DNA from: Balamuthia mandrillaris
Lineage: Eukaryota > Discosea > Longamoebia > Balamuthiidae
Assembly (NCBI GenBank): GCA_031835245.1
Contig: JAVKOQ010000264.1
Coordinates: 1 to 64,000, forward strand
Length of the DNA: 64,000 bases
Direction: 5' to 3'
Shown piece by piece: positions 39,608 through 50,134 of the stretch. The notes under the pieces were generated by a model, which ran no database searches, was not told where the DNA came from, and saw only the letters and a program-made list of their open reading frames with translations. Position 1 is the stretch's first letter; each line of letters begins with the position of its first letter. Both the position numbers and the translations under genes were made by a program.

Positions 39608-41194
39608 ATGCGAAGGGGATGCGCTTTCTGCCCGGCTGCTGCGCTGCCCTCCCGTCGATGCTCGACGATGGGGGGGAGCGGAGGTCTCGGCCTCCCTCTG
39701 CCTCGCCCTTGGGGCGTCTGGTGTGGCCCAAAGGGGGGAGGCAGGGCGTCCACCACCACCACCATCATGCCCCTCCTTCGACGGCCTTGTCCCTCACCCT
39801 TGGCTTCCAACCAGCAAACCTTCCTCACCTCTCGACCCCACCACCACCGCCAACAACAACAACAACGACCATCTTCTTCTTCTTCTTCCAACCACAACGA
39901 GGAGAAGGAGGAGGAGGAGAAAGAAGAGGCAAAGGAGGAGGAAGAGGAGAAACGGAAATGGTACCAGTTCCTTCGGGACAACCTGGCCGCCGTCGTGGTG
40001 ACGGTCATCGGCTCCATAGCCTCGGTGGTCTACGGCCCCTCGGTGCTGAAGGAGCACCAAACGAGCCGCGCCACCGCGGCCATCCTCCACGGCGAGACCC
40101 GCCTGCAGGTGCCCGAGGCCCAGTGGGTGCCCCGCCCCTACTATCAGGGCATTCTCCGCGGGTACCTCCACCGCCCCTTGGAGGAGAGCAATGCCTACCT
40201 GGTGGTGATGGGCACGCGCGGCTGCGGCAAGTCCACGATGGTGCAGGCCGCCGTGAGAGGGCGTGAGGGGGTCATCTCCGTGACGCTGGACGGAGGGGAC
40301 GGCTGCAGCGAGAAGGAGATCGTGCAGAGGATCGCCAAGGAGATCTCCAGGGAGAGCGGGGAGGAGGAGGTGAAGCACCTGGTGCAGCTATTCCAGATGG
40401 CAGCCACCGCGCGTGGCAAGCAGCTGCAGAGACAAAAACAGCGGCAAACCCAAGGGAGGGCCAGCGAGCAGGACGACGGCGAGGCGGAGGAGGCAGAGAG
40501 GAGAACGTGGAGGCCCACCATTGTGGTGGAGATCACGCGCGGCTCAGAGGAGTTTGTGAAAGCGGTGGCCACCACGTTGAAGCGTCTGAGCTGCGACTTC
40601 TTCACGGCGCACGCCATCATTGTGTTGGGGGATGCCAACATGGTGTTGGGCCTTCCTGCCGATCGCATGAGGCAGCAGCTCTTATGGGTGGAGGACCTCA
40701 CCACAGAGGAAGCCCTTCAGTTCCTGGACAAGCGCCACAGGTTGATGCCTCTCATGGCAAACGAGAGAGAAGAAGGAAAGGAAGACAAGATGGTGCAGGT
40801 GAGAGAAAAGCTGTTGAGCCGGGTGGGCACGAGGCCAGCCTCGTTGAACAGAGCGTTGGCTGAGATAAGGGACGGAGGAGGAGGGGAGCAGGCGAATGCA
40901 GACTTGGAGAGGTTCGTGGAGGAACAGGTGCGAGCGGCGAGGCACGAGGTGGCCGGGCTGGCTGCCAACAAGAACGTCCCTTTCGAGCGGTTGATGAAGG
41001 AGATGCTGTCGAGGCCCGCCGCGGAGATGCCGGCGGAGGAGGCGCAGGACGCCTTGGGAATGCCCGACTTTGTGGAGGCGGTGAAGCAGATGGGACCGCA
41101 CGCCGCCCTCTTGTACCACGTCCCGAGCGGCTGCTATCGTTTCCAAACGCCCTTTCACCTGCGCGCTGCTCAGCTGCGCTATAACCACAAATAA
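39608..41194 (+). CDS. Intronless P-loop ATPase, probably mitochondrial inner membrane
   Basis: One exon of 528 residues. Residues 1-75 are Arg/Pro/Ser-rich without acids, a good mitochondrial targeting segment. An acidic/Lys linker follows (EEKEEEEKEEAKEEEEEKRK). A single membrane helix is NLAAVVVTVIGSIASVVYG. The ATPase domain has Walker A VMGTRGCGKSTMVQAAVRG and TWRPTIVVEITRGSEE as a likely Walker B strand. A sensor-like strand is HAIIVLGDANMVLGLPADR, then WVEDLTTEEALQFLDKRHRL and GTRPASLNRALAEI. This order fits the STAND/archaeal-ATPase (AAA-related) group. The C-terminus reads GMPDFVEAVKQMGPHAALLY. The specific function is unknown. It lies 190 bases after NUBPL on the same strand and is GC-rich and intron-free, unlike most neighbours. 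Confidence 0.7.
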   Translation: MRRGCAFCPAAALPSRRCSTMGGSGGLGLPLPRPWGVWCGPKGGGRASTTTTIMPLLRRPCPSPLASNQQTFLTSRPHHHRQQQQQRPSSSSSSNHNEEKEEEEKEEAKEEEEEKRKWYQFLRDNLAAVVVTVIGSIASVVYGPSVLKEHQTSRATAAILHGETRLQVPEAQWVPRPYYQGILRGYLHRPLEESNAYLVVMGTRGCGKSTMVQAAVRGREGVISVTLDGGDGCSEKEIVQRIAKEISRESGEEEVKHLVQLFQMAATARGKQLQRQKQRQTQGRASEQDDGEAEEAERRTWRPTIVVEITRGSEEFVKAVATTLKRLSCDFFTAHAIIVLGDANMVLGLPADRMRQQLLWVEDLTTEEALQFLDKRHRLMPLMANEREEGKEDKMVQVREKLLSRVGTRPASLNRALAEIRDGGGGEQANADLERFVEEQVRAARHEVAGLAANKNVPFERLMKEMLSRPAAEMPAEEAQDALGMPDFVEAVKQMGPHAALLYHVPSGCYRFQTPFHLRAAQLRYNHK

Positions 41195-41425
41195 AAAAAA
41201 TGGGAGAGCGGGTCGGACACGTTTCGCTCCTGATCGTTTGCCCTCCATTCATGTCGACCGTGATGACATCATTCAGTTCTCTCCTCGAAGGGAAAAGAAA
41301 GAAGAAAGAAGCCAAAGAAAAGAAGCATTACGCTTTGGGATCGAACTGACTTTTGGTTGCGGAGACCGCGAGCATAAAAAGCAAGCCACTACTTGAGAGC
41401 CTTTAGCATAGCCATCATCAGCACC
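41195..41425. promoter_or_regulatory. Promoter region of the coiled-coil gene
   Basis: It contains TGTCGACC at 41252-41259 and a TATA-like CATAAAAAG near 41373, about 50 bases before ATG 41426. Confidence 0.4.
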
Positions 41426-42124
41426 ATGATGCCAACCGCGGGAGGCGGTGACATGCCGGAAATCATCGCCACGGCGGTCGTCAACACGGTGCAACAACGG
41501 AAGGTGGAGGCGCTGGAGAAACGCTACGAAGAGGCCCGGCAAGCGGCCAACAAGGAGCGGGAGGAGTACGAGCACCTGATGGGCACCCTCACGAAGCTCT
41601 CCAACTCCATCAAGAAAGAAAAGGAGCGCGCCCTCCAGTTCAGGAAGGACAAAGCCGAGGCATTGGAGGGCATCGAGGAGGTGACCCGTTTGGCGGCCCA
41701 ACAGAAGGAGACGATCCTCCTCCTGTCCTCCACTTTGGACTACCTCAACGGGGAGAGGGAGCAGCTGATGCGGAAGGTGGAGGCAGGGGCGGCGCAGCAG
41801 AACCAACGGAGGGACAGCCTGCACGCCCAGGTCCTGCAGCTGAAGAGCAGCATCGAGGAGGAGCGGCGGGAGAGGCGGGAGGTGGAGGAGGCTCAGCAGC
41901 GGTTGAGCCGGGAGGTGAAAGACGTGAAGCTCTGGAGCGTGAGAGAGGTGGAAGGGAGGAAGGCGTTCGAGGCCAAGATGGACAAGGCCATCCTGCACCT
42001 GCTAAAGTCCTCCCAGCAGATGCTTCAGAACAACAGCAACAAGAAAGAGGGAGGAGGAGGAGGAGGAGGAGGGATGCTGCTCAAGCAACCACTGACCCTT
42101 GGAGACAAGTCAGCAACCATGTAA
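41426..42124 (+). CDS. Intronless coiled-coil protein, unknown function
   Basis: One exon of 232 residues from ATG 41426. After MMPTAGGGDMPEIIATAVVN, nearly the whole protein is a long charged coiled coil (residues about 25-195), with segments such as ALEKRYEEARQAANKEREEY and EERRERREVEEAQQRLSREV. A short helix, FEAKMDKAILHLLKSSQQML, and a poly-Gly stretch precede the end LGDKSATM. No family is recognised; a tether or cytoskeletal scaffold is only a guess. The reading frame is open slightly further upstream but has no ATG there. Confidence 0.65.
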   Translation: MMPTAGGGDMPEIIATAVVNTVQQRKVEALEKRYEEARQAANKEREEYEHLMGTLTKLSNSIKKEKERALQFRKDKAEALEGIEEVTRLAAQQKETILLLSSTLDYLNGEREQLMRKVEAGAAQQNQRRDSLHAQVLQLKSSIEEERRERREVEEAQQRLSREVKDVKLWSVREVEGRKAFEAKMDKAILHLLKSSQQMLQNNSNKKEGGGGGGGGMLLKQPLTLGDKSATM

Positions 42125-42180
42125 TAGAGGTAATATAGAACGTTTTGAACATGAAAAAAAAGAGCTTTACAAGATGAGTT

Positions 42181-45100
42181 TTATGCGTCGTGAACGAGCG
42201 GTGGAGGTTTGTCATTGTCCTCTGTCGCCTCGTGTCCGTTTAGTTGTTGCTCGTCTTCCTGTTCTTCCTTCCTCTCATTGCCATTCTCCAAACAAAAACG
42301 AACTCTCTTTTTCTTCCTCGTTTCTTGCTCTATCGTAGTTGTGGAGGATGCCTCTTCATCTTTGTTTAAGTGTGATTCTGCTTCACTCTTCTCCTTTGCT
42401 TCCTTCTCTTCGCCATCATCCAAACGAAAGCGTACTCTCTTTTTCTTGCTATGCTCGTCCTTTGTTCGTCCATCCTCCAACGGATTGTTTTCTTCTTCTT
42501 TGTTCATAGCTGCGCTATCAACGTTCAACTGAAAGCGGACCTTTTTGTTATTGTTGTTGTTCTTGTTCCTGTTCTTCCTGTTCTTCCTGTTCTTGTTCCT
42601 CTTCTTGTTGCCATGGCCAATAGGGTTTTGGTTTTGGTTATTGCTGTGGTGGTTCTTCTTGTTCTTGTTCTTATTTTTCTTTTGATTTGGTTGAGAAACG
42701 GGACGATGAAAAGGTCGCGGAGAAGGAGGAGCGGTATGTTCTGCACTGAGAAAAGCTAATCCGGAAAGCAACGAGTGCACTTTGCGTTGTTCTTTCAAGT
42801 CGCTGTCCTTCTTTGATTCTAGGCGAGAGAAAGAAACGGGTGGAACTAGAGGAGTAAGGAGAAAGACAAAGAGAAAGTGAAGGAGAACGAGGGGCAGAGG
42901 GAATAAGTGCTAACCCGAAGAAGTAGACTCAGTATTGAGGGAGAGGGTGACGTCGTCGATGGTATGAGCGGCCACTAACTTCTCCACGAATACAGGCTTA
43001 GTTTGACCGATACGATGAGCTCGCTTTTAGTAAGAAGGCAAAGAGCGATTAGAAGAACCAAAGTAGAGAAGAAAGGATGAGAGAAGAAGTAGAAGAGGAG
43101 GGAAGCATGCTTTAATGGCTTGGCGTTCAACGCTAGGCTCCCATGGCTGGTCTAAAAAGAAGATATGCGTTGCTGCCGTTAAGTTAATGCCGAAAGCTGT
43201 CATGATGACCCATTAATAACTCAATCACGAAAGAGAAGAGAGAGAGCGCGTTTGGATGGTGATACCAGCTAATTCGGTTTTCATGATGATGGCCTTCATC
43301 GTCGGAGCAGTATTAAACGTTGTAAGCGCACTGGCTCGCTGTGCCGGATTCTGCAATCAAATAAAAACTTGGTGTTAGCAAAAGCAAAGTAAAGGAGAAA
43401 GAGAACAGAGAACAGAGAAAGGAGAGGTATCACTCACTTTTCTGGAGTAATAAGCACAATAACGAATGTGGGCTACCTGAAAAGCGCGTTCCACGATTTC
43501 CAGAACAGAGTTAAACTGGGAGAAGACGATTACTTTGGCTTCGGATGGCAAACGCAGCACTCTCTCCACCAAATAATCCAGTTTCGTGCTGTAAACGTCT
43601 TGTCTTAAGAGCTCTTCAAAGACTTGCTCTTCGTGTTGATCTCTTAGTCTCTTCAGTTCTCTTGCTGAAAGCTTTGGCACAGGTTTCTGTTGATCAGTGG
43701 ACTCGCCATTGTTTTGTGTTGTTTTACCATTTTTTGCGGTGTTGATGTGTTTTGATAAGATTTGTACTTTTGGTGTTTTTGCTCCTCGTTTTCTTTTGCG
43801 AGATGAGGAAGTAGCTGCTAATAATTCTTGTATTACATCTGCTGCTGCCGTTGCTGAAGAAGAAGCAGAAGAAGAAGAAGAAGAAGAAGAAGAAGAAGAA
43901 GAAGAAGAAGAAGAAGAAGAAGAAGAAGATGATGATACAGCAGCGGCAGCAGCAGAGGCAGAAATGGAGGAGGAGGAGGAGGAGGAAGAAGATGAGGAGG
44001 AGGAATCATCCGCTAATACTGAGGTAGAAATCTCAGATAATGACGGAAGTCGATGTGACATAACTTCAAGGATGCAGTTGAGATCTTTTAAGTCTTGCGC
44101 AGAGAGTTCTTCCAGCTTTTTGGCATCTTGCAACTGCTTGTTAGATTCACTAACTGACAAAGCAAGTTCTTCTGCCAAAAGTCCTACAATGTAAAAGCAG
44201 GACATATGTAAATTTGTAAGAGCTTCTTTTGCATATCTGTTTTAAGTTTTGTTTGTGTTAGTTTAAAGAGTTGCCAGAAACAATGATGAACTGTAAAGAG
44301 AGAGAGAGGGAGAGAGAGAGAGAGGGAGAGAGAGAGCGAGAAGAGAGAGAGAGAGAGCGAGAGCGAGAGAGAGAATGAACATAACTTCCAATTGGAAGGG
44401 TGCCAATAACAATCTACACCGTTGCGTTGAGAACAAATAAGATTCGTTTTTATCTGAGCAACAAACTCATTGTACTTTTGCACTTCCCATGGCTGTAGAG
44501 GCAATCGTACCACTAAGGATACACCACCTCGTTATTTAGAGGCAGAAGTGGAAGAAGAAGAAGAATAGAGGGGGTAGGTACCAGATACTTGACAAGGCGG
44601 TAAGTCAATCTCTCTTTTGATATCCCTCTTCGAGTTCTTAACCATAACTGATGTCAATAGCTCCTTCAACATCATCTCTCCACTTCCTTGGCTATCTTCT
44701 GCCTCTTCTTCTCCCTTTCCATCATTATTACGAGCTGCCAATTGCTTGAATGGCTTCACAACAGCCATCGACCAATGCTTCCTATCACAGAATGGAGCAT
44801 AGTCCAAAAACTTGACGAGGCCAAAGAGGTTCTCCAATTCTTGATCCAAAACTGCACCTGGGGTAGGTGTGCCGGTGCAGCTCCATTTGCGTTCGCACAA
44901 GAGGTCGGCCGCCAGTTGTGCTTGTTTGGTGTTTCGTCTGCCGACGACGTGGCCTTCGTCCACGATCACGCGCAGCCAGAGCACCTGCATGAGCACACTT
45001 TGCTTGCGATATACGCGGCAAACCTTGCATAGCTTGGTTGGCTCGTGGCTCTCTGTTTGCCACTCGCAAAAACATCCCGTTCTATATTGTTTGCACGTCA

Positions 45101-46060
45101 GTTGAATTGTTAGTAACAGAAGAAAGAATCCCAAAAACGACATAAATATCATAAAGCCAACAAAAACGAATAAAAAGAAAAGAGGGTATAACTACCGAGG
45201 AGGTTGGTAACCGGCAGACGTATGTCGTTCCTTGCTGATACGGGAGTGGGTAGTCAGGACGATGTCATATGCGGCGAGAGTTGCAGGCGAGGGCAGCTCA
45301 TCACCATCTTTACAAACCAAGGTGGACAAGTATCCATCTTTCACGTATTTGTTCAATTCTTGTCTCCATTGTTCCTTTTAGTGCAAGAATGAGAAAAAAT
45401 AGCGACAACGCGTGGAAACAACAAGAAAGAAAGAAGAATCACAAACCAACAAGGCATTCGGCACAATGATGAGAGTAGAACAAGACAGATAAACGGGCCA
45501 TTGTGCAAGGGCCGCTCTCTGCTGTTGTAGTTGCTGTACTCCTCCTAACATTCCATGCGATGACGGAGGCGACGATGTGACGTTCCGTTGTGCTGTTTGA
45601 CGACGACGAAGCGAATACCCAAAGGATTTCAGTGACACTGGTTCCAACATCGACGACGCAGCAAAGGATGGAGCAGCAGCAGAGGAGGAAGGAAGCGCGT
45701 AAAAGAAGAAAGGCGGCGGCACTTTAAAAACGAGTTCTTTGATGTCCTGGGGCAAGTTCAACTCTGCAATGTGCATTCCACATCCACATTTGACTATCGA
45801 ACTTGCCAGTACCTTCAAAGGAGGTGGCCCTCCGTTTTGTTCCTCTTCGTCGGTGGCAGGAGGAAACGAAGAAGAAGAGGAGGAAGGAGAAGGAGAAGGA
45901 GAAGAAAGAGAAGCGGGGGTGACACCGTGAAGAACCGTAAACTGAGAAAGAGGGCGCGAGATGGTGCCTCTTGTTTTGAGGATGAGAGCAATGCAGATCA
46001 ACGTTTTGCCTGTACCCTTTATTTGCGTTTTTGTATGCCGAGAAAGCGAAGTGAGAAGAA

Positions 46061-46116
<56 letters not shown>

Positions 46117-46468
46117 AAGAGAGAAGAACCATCTCCTCGCAAAGAATGCCGCCTTGACACGTTTTGCTGCTCTCTCTTTCCAACATCTTTGCTACCGACC
46201 TCTTCATTTTTTATCAGACAAAAAAACAAGAAATGGAGCGTGAGAGCAAACGAACCCGTTGGTAATCGTACATCTTGACGGAGGGACGCAGCCCCTCGGG
46301 CGCCGCGCAAGGTTCGATCGTGCACTCTAACCCTTTGTAAATCTTTTTTAGATTGAGCATCTGCGCATCTTTTTTGTCACTCACTGGCGTTTCTTTCGCT
46401 TCACTTTCCTCCTCTTCCTCTTCCTCCGCTTCCTCTTCCTCGCGGGTCAGCGATTCGACCGTCTTCAT
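42181..46468 (-). CDS. SNF2-superfamily ATPase/helicase (HLTF/SHPRH-like)
   Basis: DNA translocase of the SNF2 superfamily; relatives remodel nucleosomes or act in damage tolerance. The start is 46468, with an acidic N-terminus then SVKMYDYQR (motif Q). SVAKMLERESSKTCQGGILC and EEMGTGKT form motif I across an exon border. SCSTLIIVPNALL is motif Ia. TLAAYDIVLTTHSRIS follows. LRVIVDEGHVVG is motif II in the DEGH form, and KWSCTGTPTPG is motif III. The C-terminal lobe has KVIVFSQFNSVLEIVERAF (motif IV). AFGINLTAATHIFFLDQPWE then SVERQAIKRAHRIGQTKPV-FVEKLV are motifs V and VI. Between the lobes lies a long Ser/polyE insert. I saw no RING finger. The Lys-rich tail holds three KK-RVRF repeats. Confidence 0.85.
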
Positions 46469-46851
46469 CTCTCTTTTTCGTTTTTTTCTTTCTTTTCTTT
46501 TTATTCAATTTGTCGACGTAAAATTTCGGAAGTTTCTTTCACGTCGACACGTACGCGTTGATTTTTTGCAGACATGTGTTGCCTGAAATGTACGATGAAA
46601 GGGTTGGAGCTCATCCTGTCCCCGTCGTAACGTTAGCGGATTGGACAGTTTTTATAGGAAAGCAGGACTTGTTGTTTACACTGTACAAAGGTGGCAGTTA
46701 TAACGCCAATAAAGAAAAGAAAAGAAAAGAAAAGAAAAGAAAAGAAAAGAAAAGAAAAGAAAAGAAAAGAAAAGAAAAGAAAAGAAAAGAAAAGAAAAGA
46801 AGAAAAGAACAAAACAGAGCTACACCGCAAGGTCGAAAAAATAAAGAACAA
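46469..46851. promoter_or_regulatory. Divergent promoter between SNF2 ATPase and the Cys-Pro repeat gene
   Basis: It contains TGTCGACG at 46511-46518 and CGTCGACA at 46542-46549. An (AAAAG)n array at 46711-46801 ends 50 bases before ATG 46852 and is probably in the 5' UTR. Confidence 0.5.
46711..46801 (+). repeat. (AAAAG)n microsatellite
   Basis: Near-perfect pentamer array of about 18 units just upstream of ATG 46852. The Lys-only frame it opens is not taken as coding. Confidence 0.9.
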
Positions 46852-47691
46852 ATGTCGCAGCAACAACAACAGCTGAAGCCGACGGACGAACAGCCCAAAC
46901 AACGCAGGCGAAGCTTTCTCGGCAGGCTGTTCGGCAAGTCCGCCGACAAAGAGGACGAGAAGGAAAGAGGTATCAGCAAAGAAGACTTTTGCAGACCTGC
47001 CTGCAGCATGCGCCCTCCGGATAGCCTCCTTCTGGCCGAGGAGCCCTTGATACCCGCTGATTGTGCTCCACCAACCACCGCAACAACAGCAGAAGGGAAG
47101 AAAGAAGAGGAAGAGGGAGAGGAAGAGGAAGACCTTACGAAGGGACCATGCCCACCAGTAGCCTGTGCCATGCGCCCTCCCGAGACTTTCTCGGACGACC
47201 TCCCTCCTTCGCCGCTCCTTCCTGCTCCTCAGCCTCCAACAACAACAACAACTACTACTACCAGACCAACGCCGTCCCTTCTTGCCCGCCGCCCGCCGCG
47301 AGTTGCCTGTGCCTTGCGCCCTCCTCAACCGTTTCCGCCAACGCCAGTGGAAGTTGTTCCTCGTTGCCTGCCGCGAGTTGCTTGCTCCATGCTTCCTCCC
47401 TCCACGTTGCCTCAACCCACAAGAATACTGCCAGCAGAGGACCTGAAGGAGTTGGAGGTAAGGCCGGCATGCAGCATGTTGCCGCCGTGGCTGAGAGACG
47501 ATGGTGGTATGGAGGTGGCCGAGTTGAAGATTTGCGATGTAAGGCCGGCTTGCTCCATGTTGCCTCCTTGGATGCAACCCACTGCCACCATTGATGATGA
47601 TCTGTTGGGCATAGAAGCGTTACCTTCAGAGGAGGTCAAGAAGGTGAGCGAAAACTCAGATGATGGAGAAGCAGAGACGAAGGCTACGTAG
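46852..47691 (+). CDS. Protein with six ACSMxPP-type Cys-Pro repeats, unknown function
   Basis: One exon of 279 residues. The N-terminus MSQQQQQLKPTDEQPKQRRR is followed by SFLGRLFGKSADKEDEKE, a basic amphipathic helix. Six copies of a short motif follow: RPACSMRPPDSL, PVACAMRPPETF, RVACALRPPQPF, RVACSMLPPSTL, RPACSMLPPWLR and RPACSMLPPWMQ. The shared core is [PV]-A-C-[SA]-[ML]-[RL]-P-P. The copies are separated by 20-50 residues rich in Pro, Thr and Glu. The C-terminus is acidic. I know no family with this repeat. It could be a multivalent docking protein or a metal- or lipid-modified scaffold. There is no signal peptide, so a secreted peptide precursor is less likely. Confidence 0.7.
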   Translation: MSQQQQQLKPTDEQPKQRRRSFLGRLFGKSADKEDEKERGISKEDFCRPACSMRPPDSLLLAEEPLIPADCAPPTTATTAEGKKEEEEGEEEEDLTKGPCPPVACAMRPPETFSDDLPPSPLLPAPQPPTTTTTTTTRPTPSLLARRPPRVACALRPPQPFPPTPVEVVPRCLPRVACSMLPPSTLPQPTRILPAEDLKELEVRPACSMLPPWLRDDGGMEVAELKICDVRPACSMLPPWMQPTATIDDDLLGIEALPSEEVKKVSENSDDGEAETKAT

Positions 47692-47812
47692 AAAGGAAGG
47701 AAAAGAACAAGAAGAACAATGCGACAGATAATGGAAGAGCGATTGTAAGACTATGACGGTGATGAAGCAATAATGATATTTTTGGAAGCTAACGTGATTC
47801 TTTTGGTTTTTC

Positions 47813-49209
47813 TTACTCGATGAGGATGCGAATGATGTCAGTAATGTTAATTTGGGAGAGGGGTTTGCCTTGTTCGTCCACCACCCACGCTCTGTGCTTG
47901 TGGTGATGCACCAACTTACTTACGACTGTGTCGAGAGTGGCTGATGCCGATACTTTCACACATTCCTACAAAGAAGAAAATGAAAGACAAAAAATTAAGA
48001 CAGTTTAAAAAGATAGAAAGAAAGTGGCGAGAAGAGACAGAAAAAAGGAAGCGAGGAAGAGAAAAGAGACAAAAAAAATCAACAACAAGACTTACCTTAT
48101 CACACATGCTATACACAGGGTCGTAGATCCGCTTGAAGTTATGAACAGAAAGATTTCGCCTTTTGTTGTGTTTAAAATAATCTAAGAATGAAATAAAAAG
48201 CGAAGTAGGATAGAAACAACGTACAAGTCAGGGGCGCTAAAGTCACCGACTAAAACTCCTTTAGTGGTGTCCATGACGGCCAATGCCTTGCTTCCGTAGA
48301 GAAGTGGCAGCGCGTCGGCCACCCTGCACGTCTTTGACACAAACGGCACTTTCTCGTCTGTCGGCACCAAACCAAAGCTTTGTACACTATTTTGCGAGAG
48401 AATGGAGAACGAGAATATAAGAACTAGAGAAAGAGAGAAGAGATAGCACGATAAATAGAAAGACAGAGGACAGTCAAAAGGAATAACATACGAAGCGTAA
48501 GCTTTGGAAGCTTTGAGGGTACCACCCAACAGGTCGATGTTCTTCCACAGAAACACTAATACGTCCGTTTGGCTGACAATATTACAGACGTTTCCGTCCT
48601 CATCTTTGAGTGGTACGCGGTGGATGCCTTGAGAAAATAACGCCATTAGGTCTGACATAGGAGCATCCATTCGTTGAGGCAAGAACGGGTCTGCTTGGCT
48701 GAAGTCTTTTTGTTTGGTTTTATTCGGGTTAGGAAGAAGGAAGAAGGAAGAAGCATAACGACGAAAGATGAGCAGAAAGAATACATACTGACAACAGTTT
48801 TGAGAGGTTTGTTTGGAAGATGTTCTGGAAACTCTTCGCCGTGAGGGAAGAGGCTGGCAAGGTAGGCAGCTAGGTCCAAAGCGGACACCATGCCCAAATA
48901 CTTGTTTTGCGTCAAGTCAACAATCGGTACAGCTAAAATGGAATTGTCTTGAAGAGTCTAGATGTGAGGAGTGCGAGTTTCGTTTTTGAAGGTGAGAAAC
49001 GAAGAAAGAGAAACGAGAAATGAGAAATGAGAAAGAGCCAGCAAAGAGAAAGAGCAAAGAGCAAAGAGCAAAGAGCAAAGAGAAAGAAGAACAGGGAATA
49101 AGAGGAAGAGAACAGAGAAAAGCGAAACAACAAAAATAGAACAAAGAATAGAGGCAGAGCCAGCAAAGAGAAAGTGAAAAAGGTAAAAGAAAGGAGAAAG
49201 TGAAAAGCG

Positions 49210-49251
<42 letters not shown>

Positions 49252-49727
49252 CGAATCAATCCAAAACAGCAAAAAACCAACCATCAAACAATGGTCAATC
49301 GTATCATTGGCTTCCAGCACGATGAGACGACGCTCAGGCACCAGCTCAGCGATCCTCGTCTCTGCAAAGAGGCGCTTCAACGAGGAAACGTAGCGAGTGT
49401 TGATGCTGGCAGCCCTCTTCCTGTGTTTGCTCTTCCTCTGCTTCTCGTCCGCCTTTTGCTTTCTGTTCAGCGCTTCCATGTAAAGATCGTTCGATGTGGG
49501 TCCCACCGCCGTCTCCGTCGCTGGAGCACCCAAAAAGGCTGAGTGGAGAGAGAAAAATGAATTCCGTTTGTGAGATTTTTTTATCGTTCCCCATGGAGAT
49601 AAAAAAAAAAGTACCAAAGGATAAAGCTCCACCAAAGAGGGTGCCTGCCACAAAAGCTCCCAAGGCTATCCACACAGTAAACCTGGTCATGTCGCCTGGG
49701 CTTGCCAGGGCATTGTTCCCTCCCATC
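47813..49727 (-). CDS. Membrane-anchored CBS-domain protein
   Basis: Nucleotide-sensing protein with CBS (Bateman) repeats. It starts MGGNNALASPGDMTRFTVWI at 49727, with a membrane helix VWIALGAFVAGTLFGGALSF. A Lys-rich segment (KQKADEKQRKSKHRKRAASI) precedes the CBS region. CBS-like strands include ERRLIVLEANDTIDHCLM, TLQDNSILAVPIVDLTQNKY-LGMVSALDL, LMALFSQGIHRVPLKDEDGN then VCNIVSQTDVLVFLW, SKALAVMDTTKGVLVGDFSA and HHHKHRAWVVDEQGKPLSQI. It ends in NITDIIRILIE. Four CBS repeats therefore fit, as in AMPK-gamma/SNF4 relatives, but the membrane anchor is unlike those. TGTCGACA lies 53 bases upstream of the start. Confidence 0.78.
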
Positions 49728-50134
49728 GCTCTCCCTCTCTCTCCCTGTCTGTGTTTTTCTCCTTGTTGTGGCCAATTAATGTCGACACATGATTTGTTTG
49801 GGGGGTCATTTTGAATATAATTGTCGACAGCATTCCTCATAGTTAAGATAAGATTGCGTTCCAACGTATTACGATCGAGACTCCTATTAGGGCATTCTCA
49901 TAAAATGGTACGTCAGCAATGTCTACAGGAAAACCAATTCGGGCCATTTACGTCGACATGGAACATTCCTCGTGTCTCGTCAGCCAATGGAAAGCCGCGC
50001 CGTTAGCCTCGCACCATTCATTTATTGCTTTCAAGTAGGTAATGCGGCATAGGACCAGAGAAACACCGAGAAAAAAATAAAAGGCACAAATACAAAACGG
50101 GAATAAACTAAATAAACAAAAACAATATAATATA
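49728..50134. promoter_or_regulatory. Divergent promoter with three GTCGAC palindromes
   Basis: TGTCGACA at 49780-49787 and at 49822-49829, and CGTCGACA at 49951-49958. A TATA-like run (AATATAATATAATGG) directly abuts the ATG at 50135. No exon seen. Confidence 0.5.
49780..49829. promoter_or_regulatory. Two TGTCGACA palindromes 42 bases apart
   Basis: Two perfect copies of the 8-base palindrome, 53 and 95 bases before the CBS protein start codon. Part of the intergenic set described in the findings. Confidence 0.4.

Noticed and set aside
39794-41315. Several minus-strand frames opposite the intronless ATPase
   Set aside because: GC-rich coding DNA often leaves long antisense frames. The plus frame has Walker A, a targeting peptide and a membrane helix.
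41393-41425. Start of the coiled-coil protein at 41393
   Set aside because: The triplet there is TTG. The first in-frame ATG is 41426.
46558-46851. N-terminal extension of the Cys-Pro repeat protein through the (AAAAG)n array
   Set aside because: It would add a poly-Lys/Arg stretch encoded by a microsatellite. ATG 46852 after the array is the simpler start.
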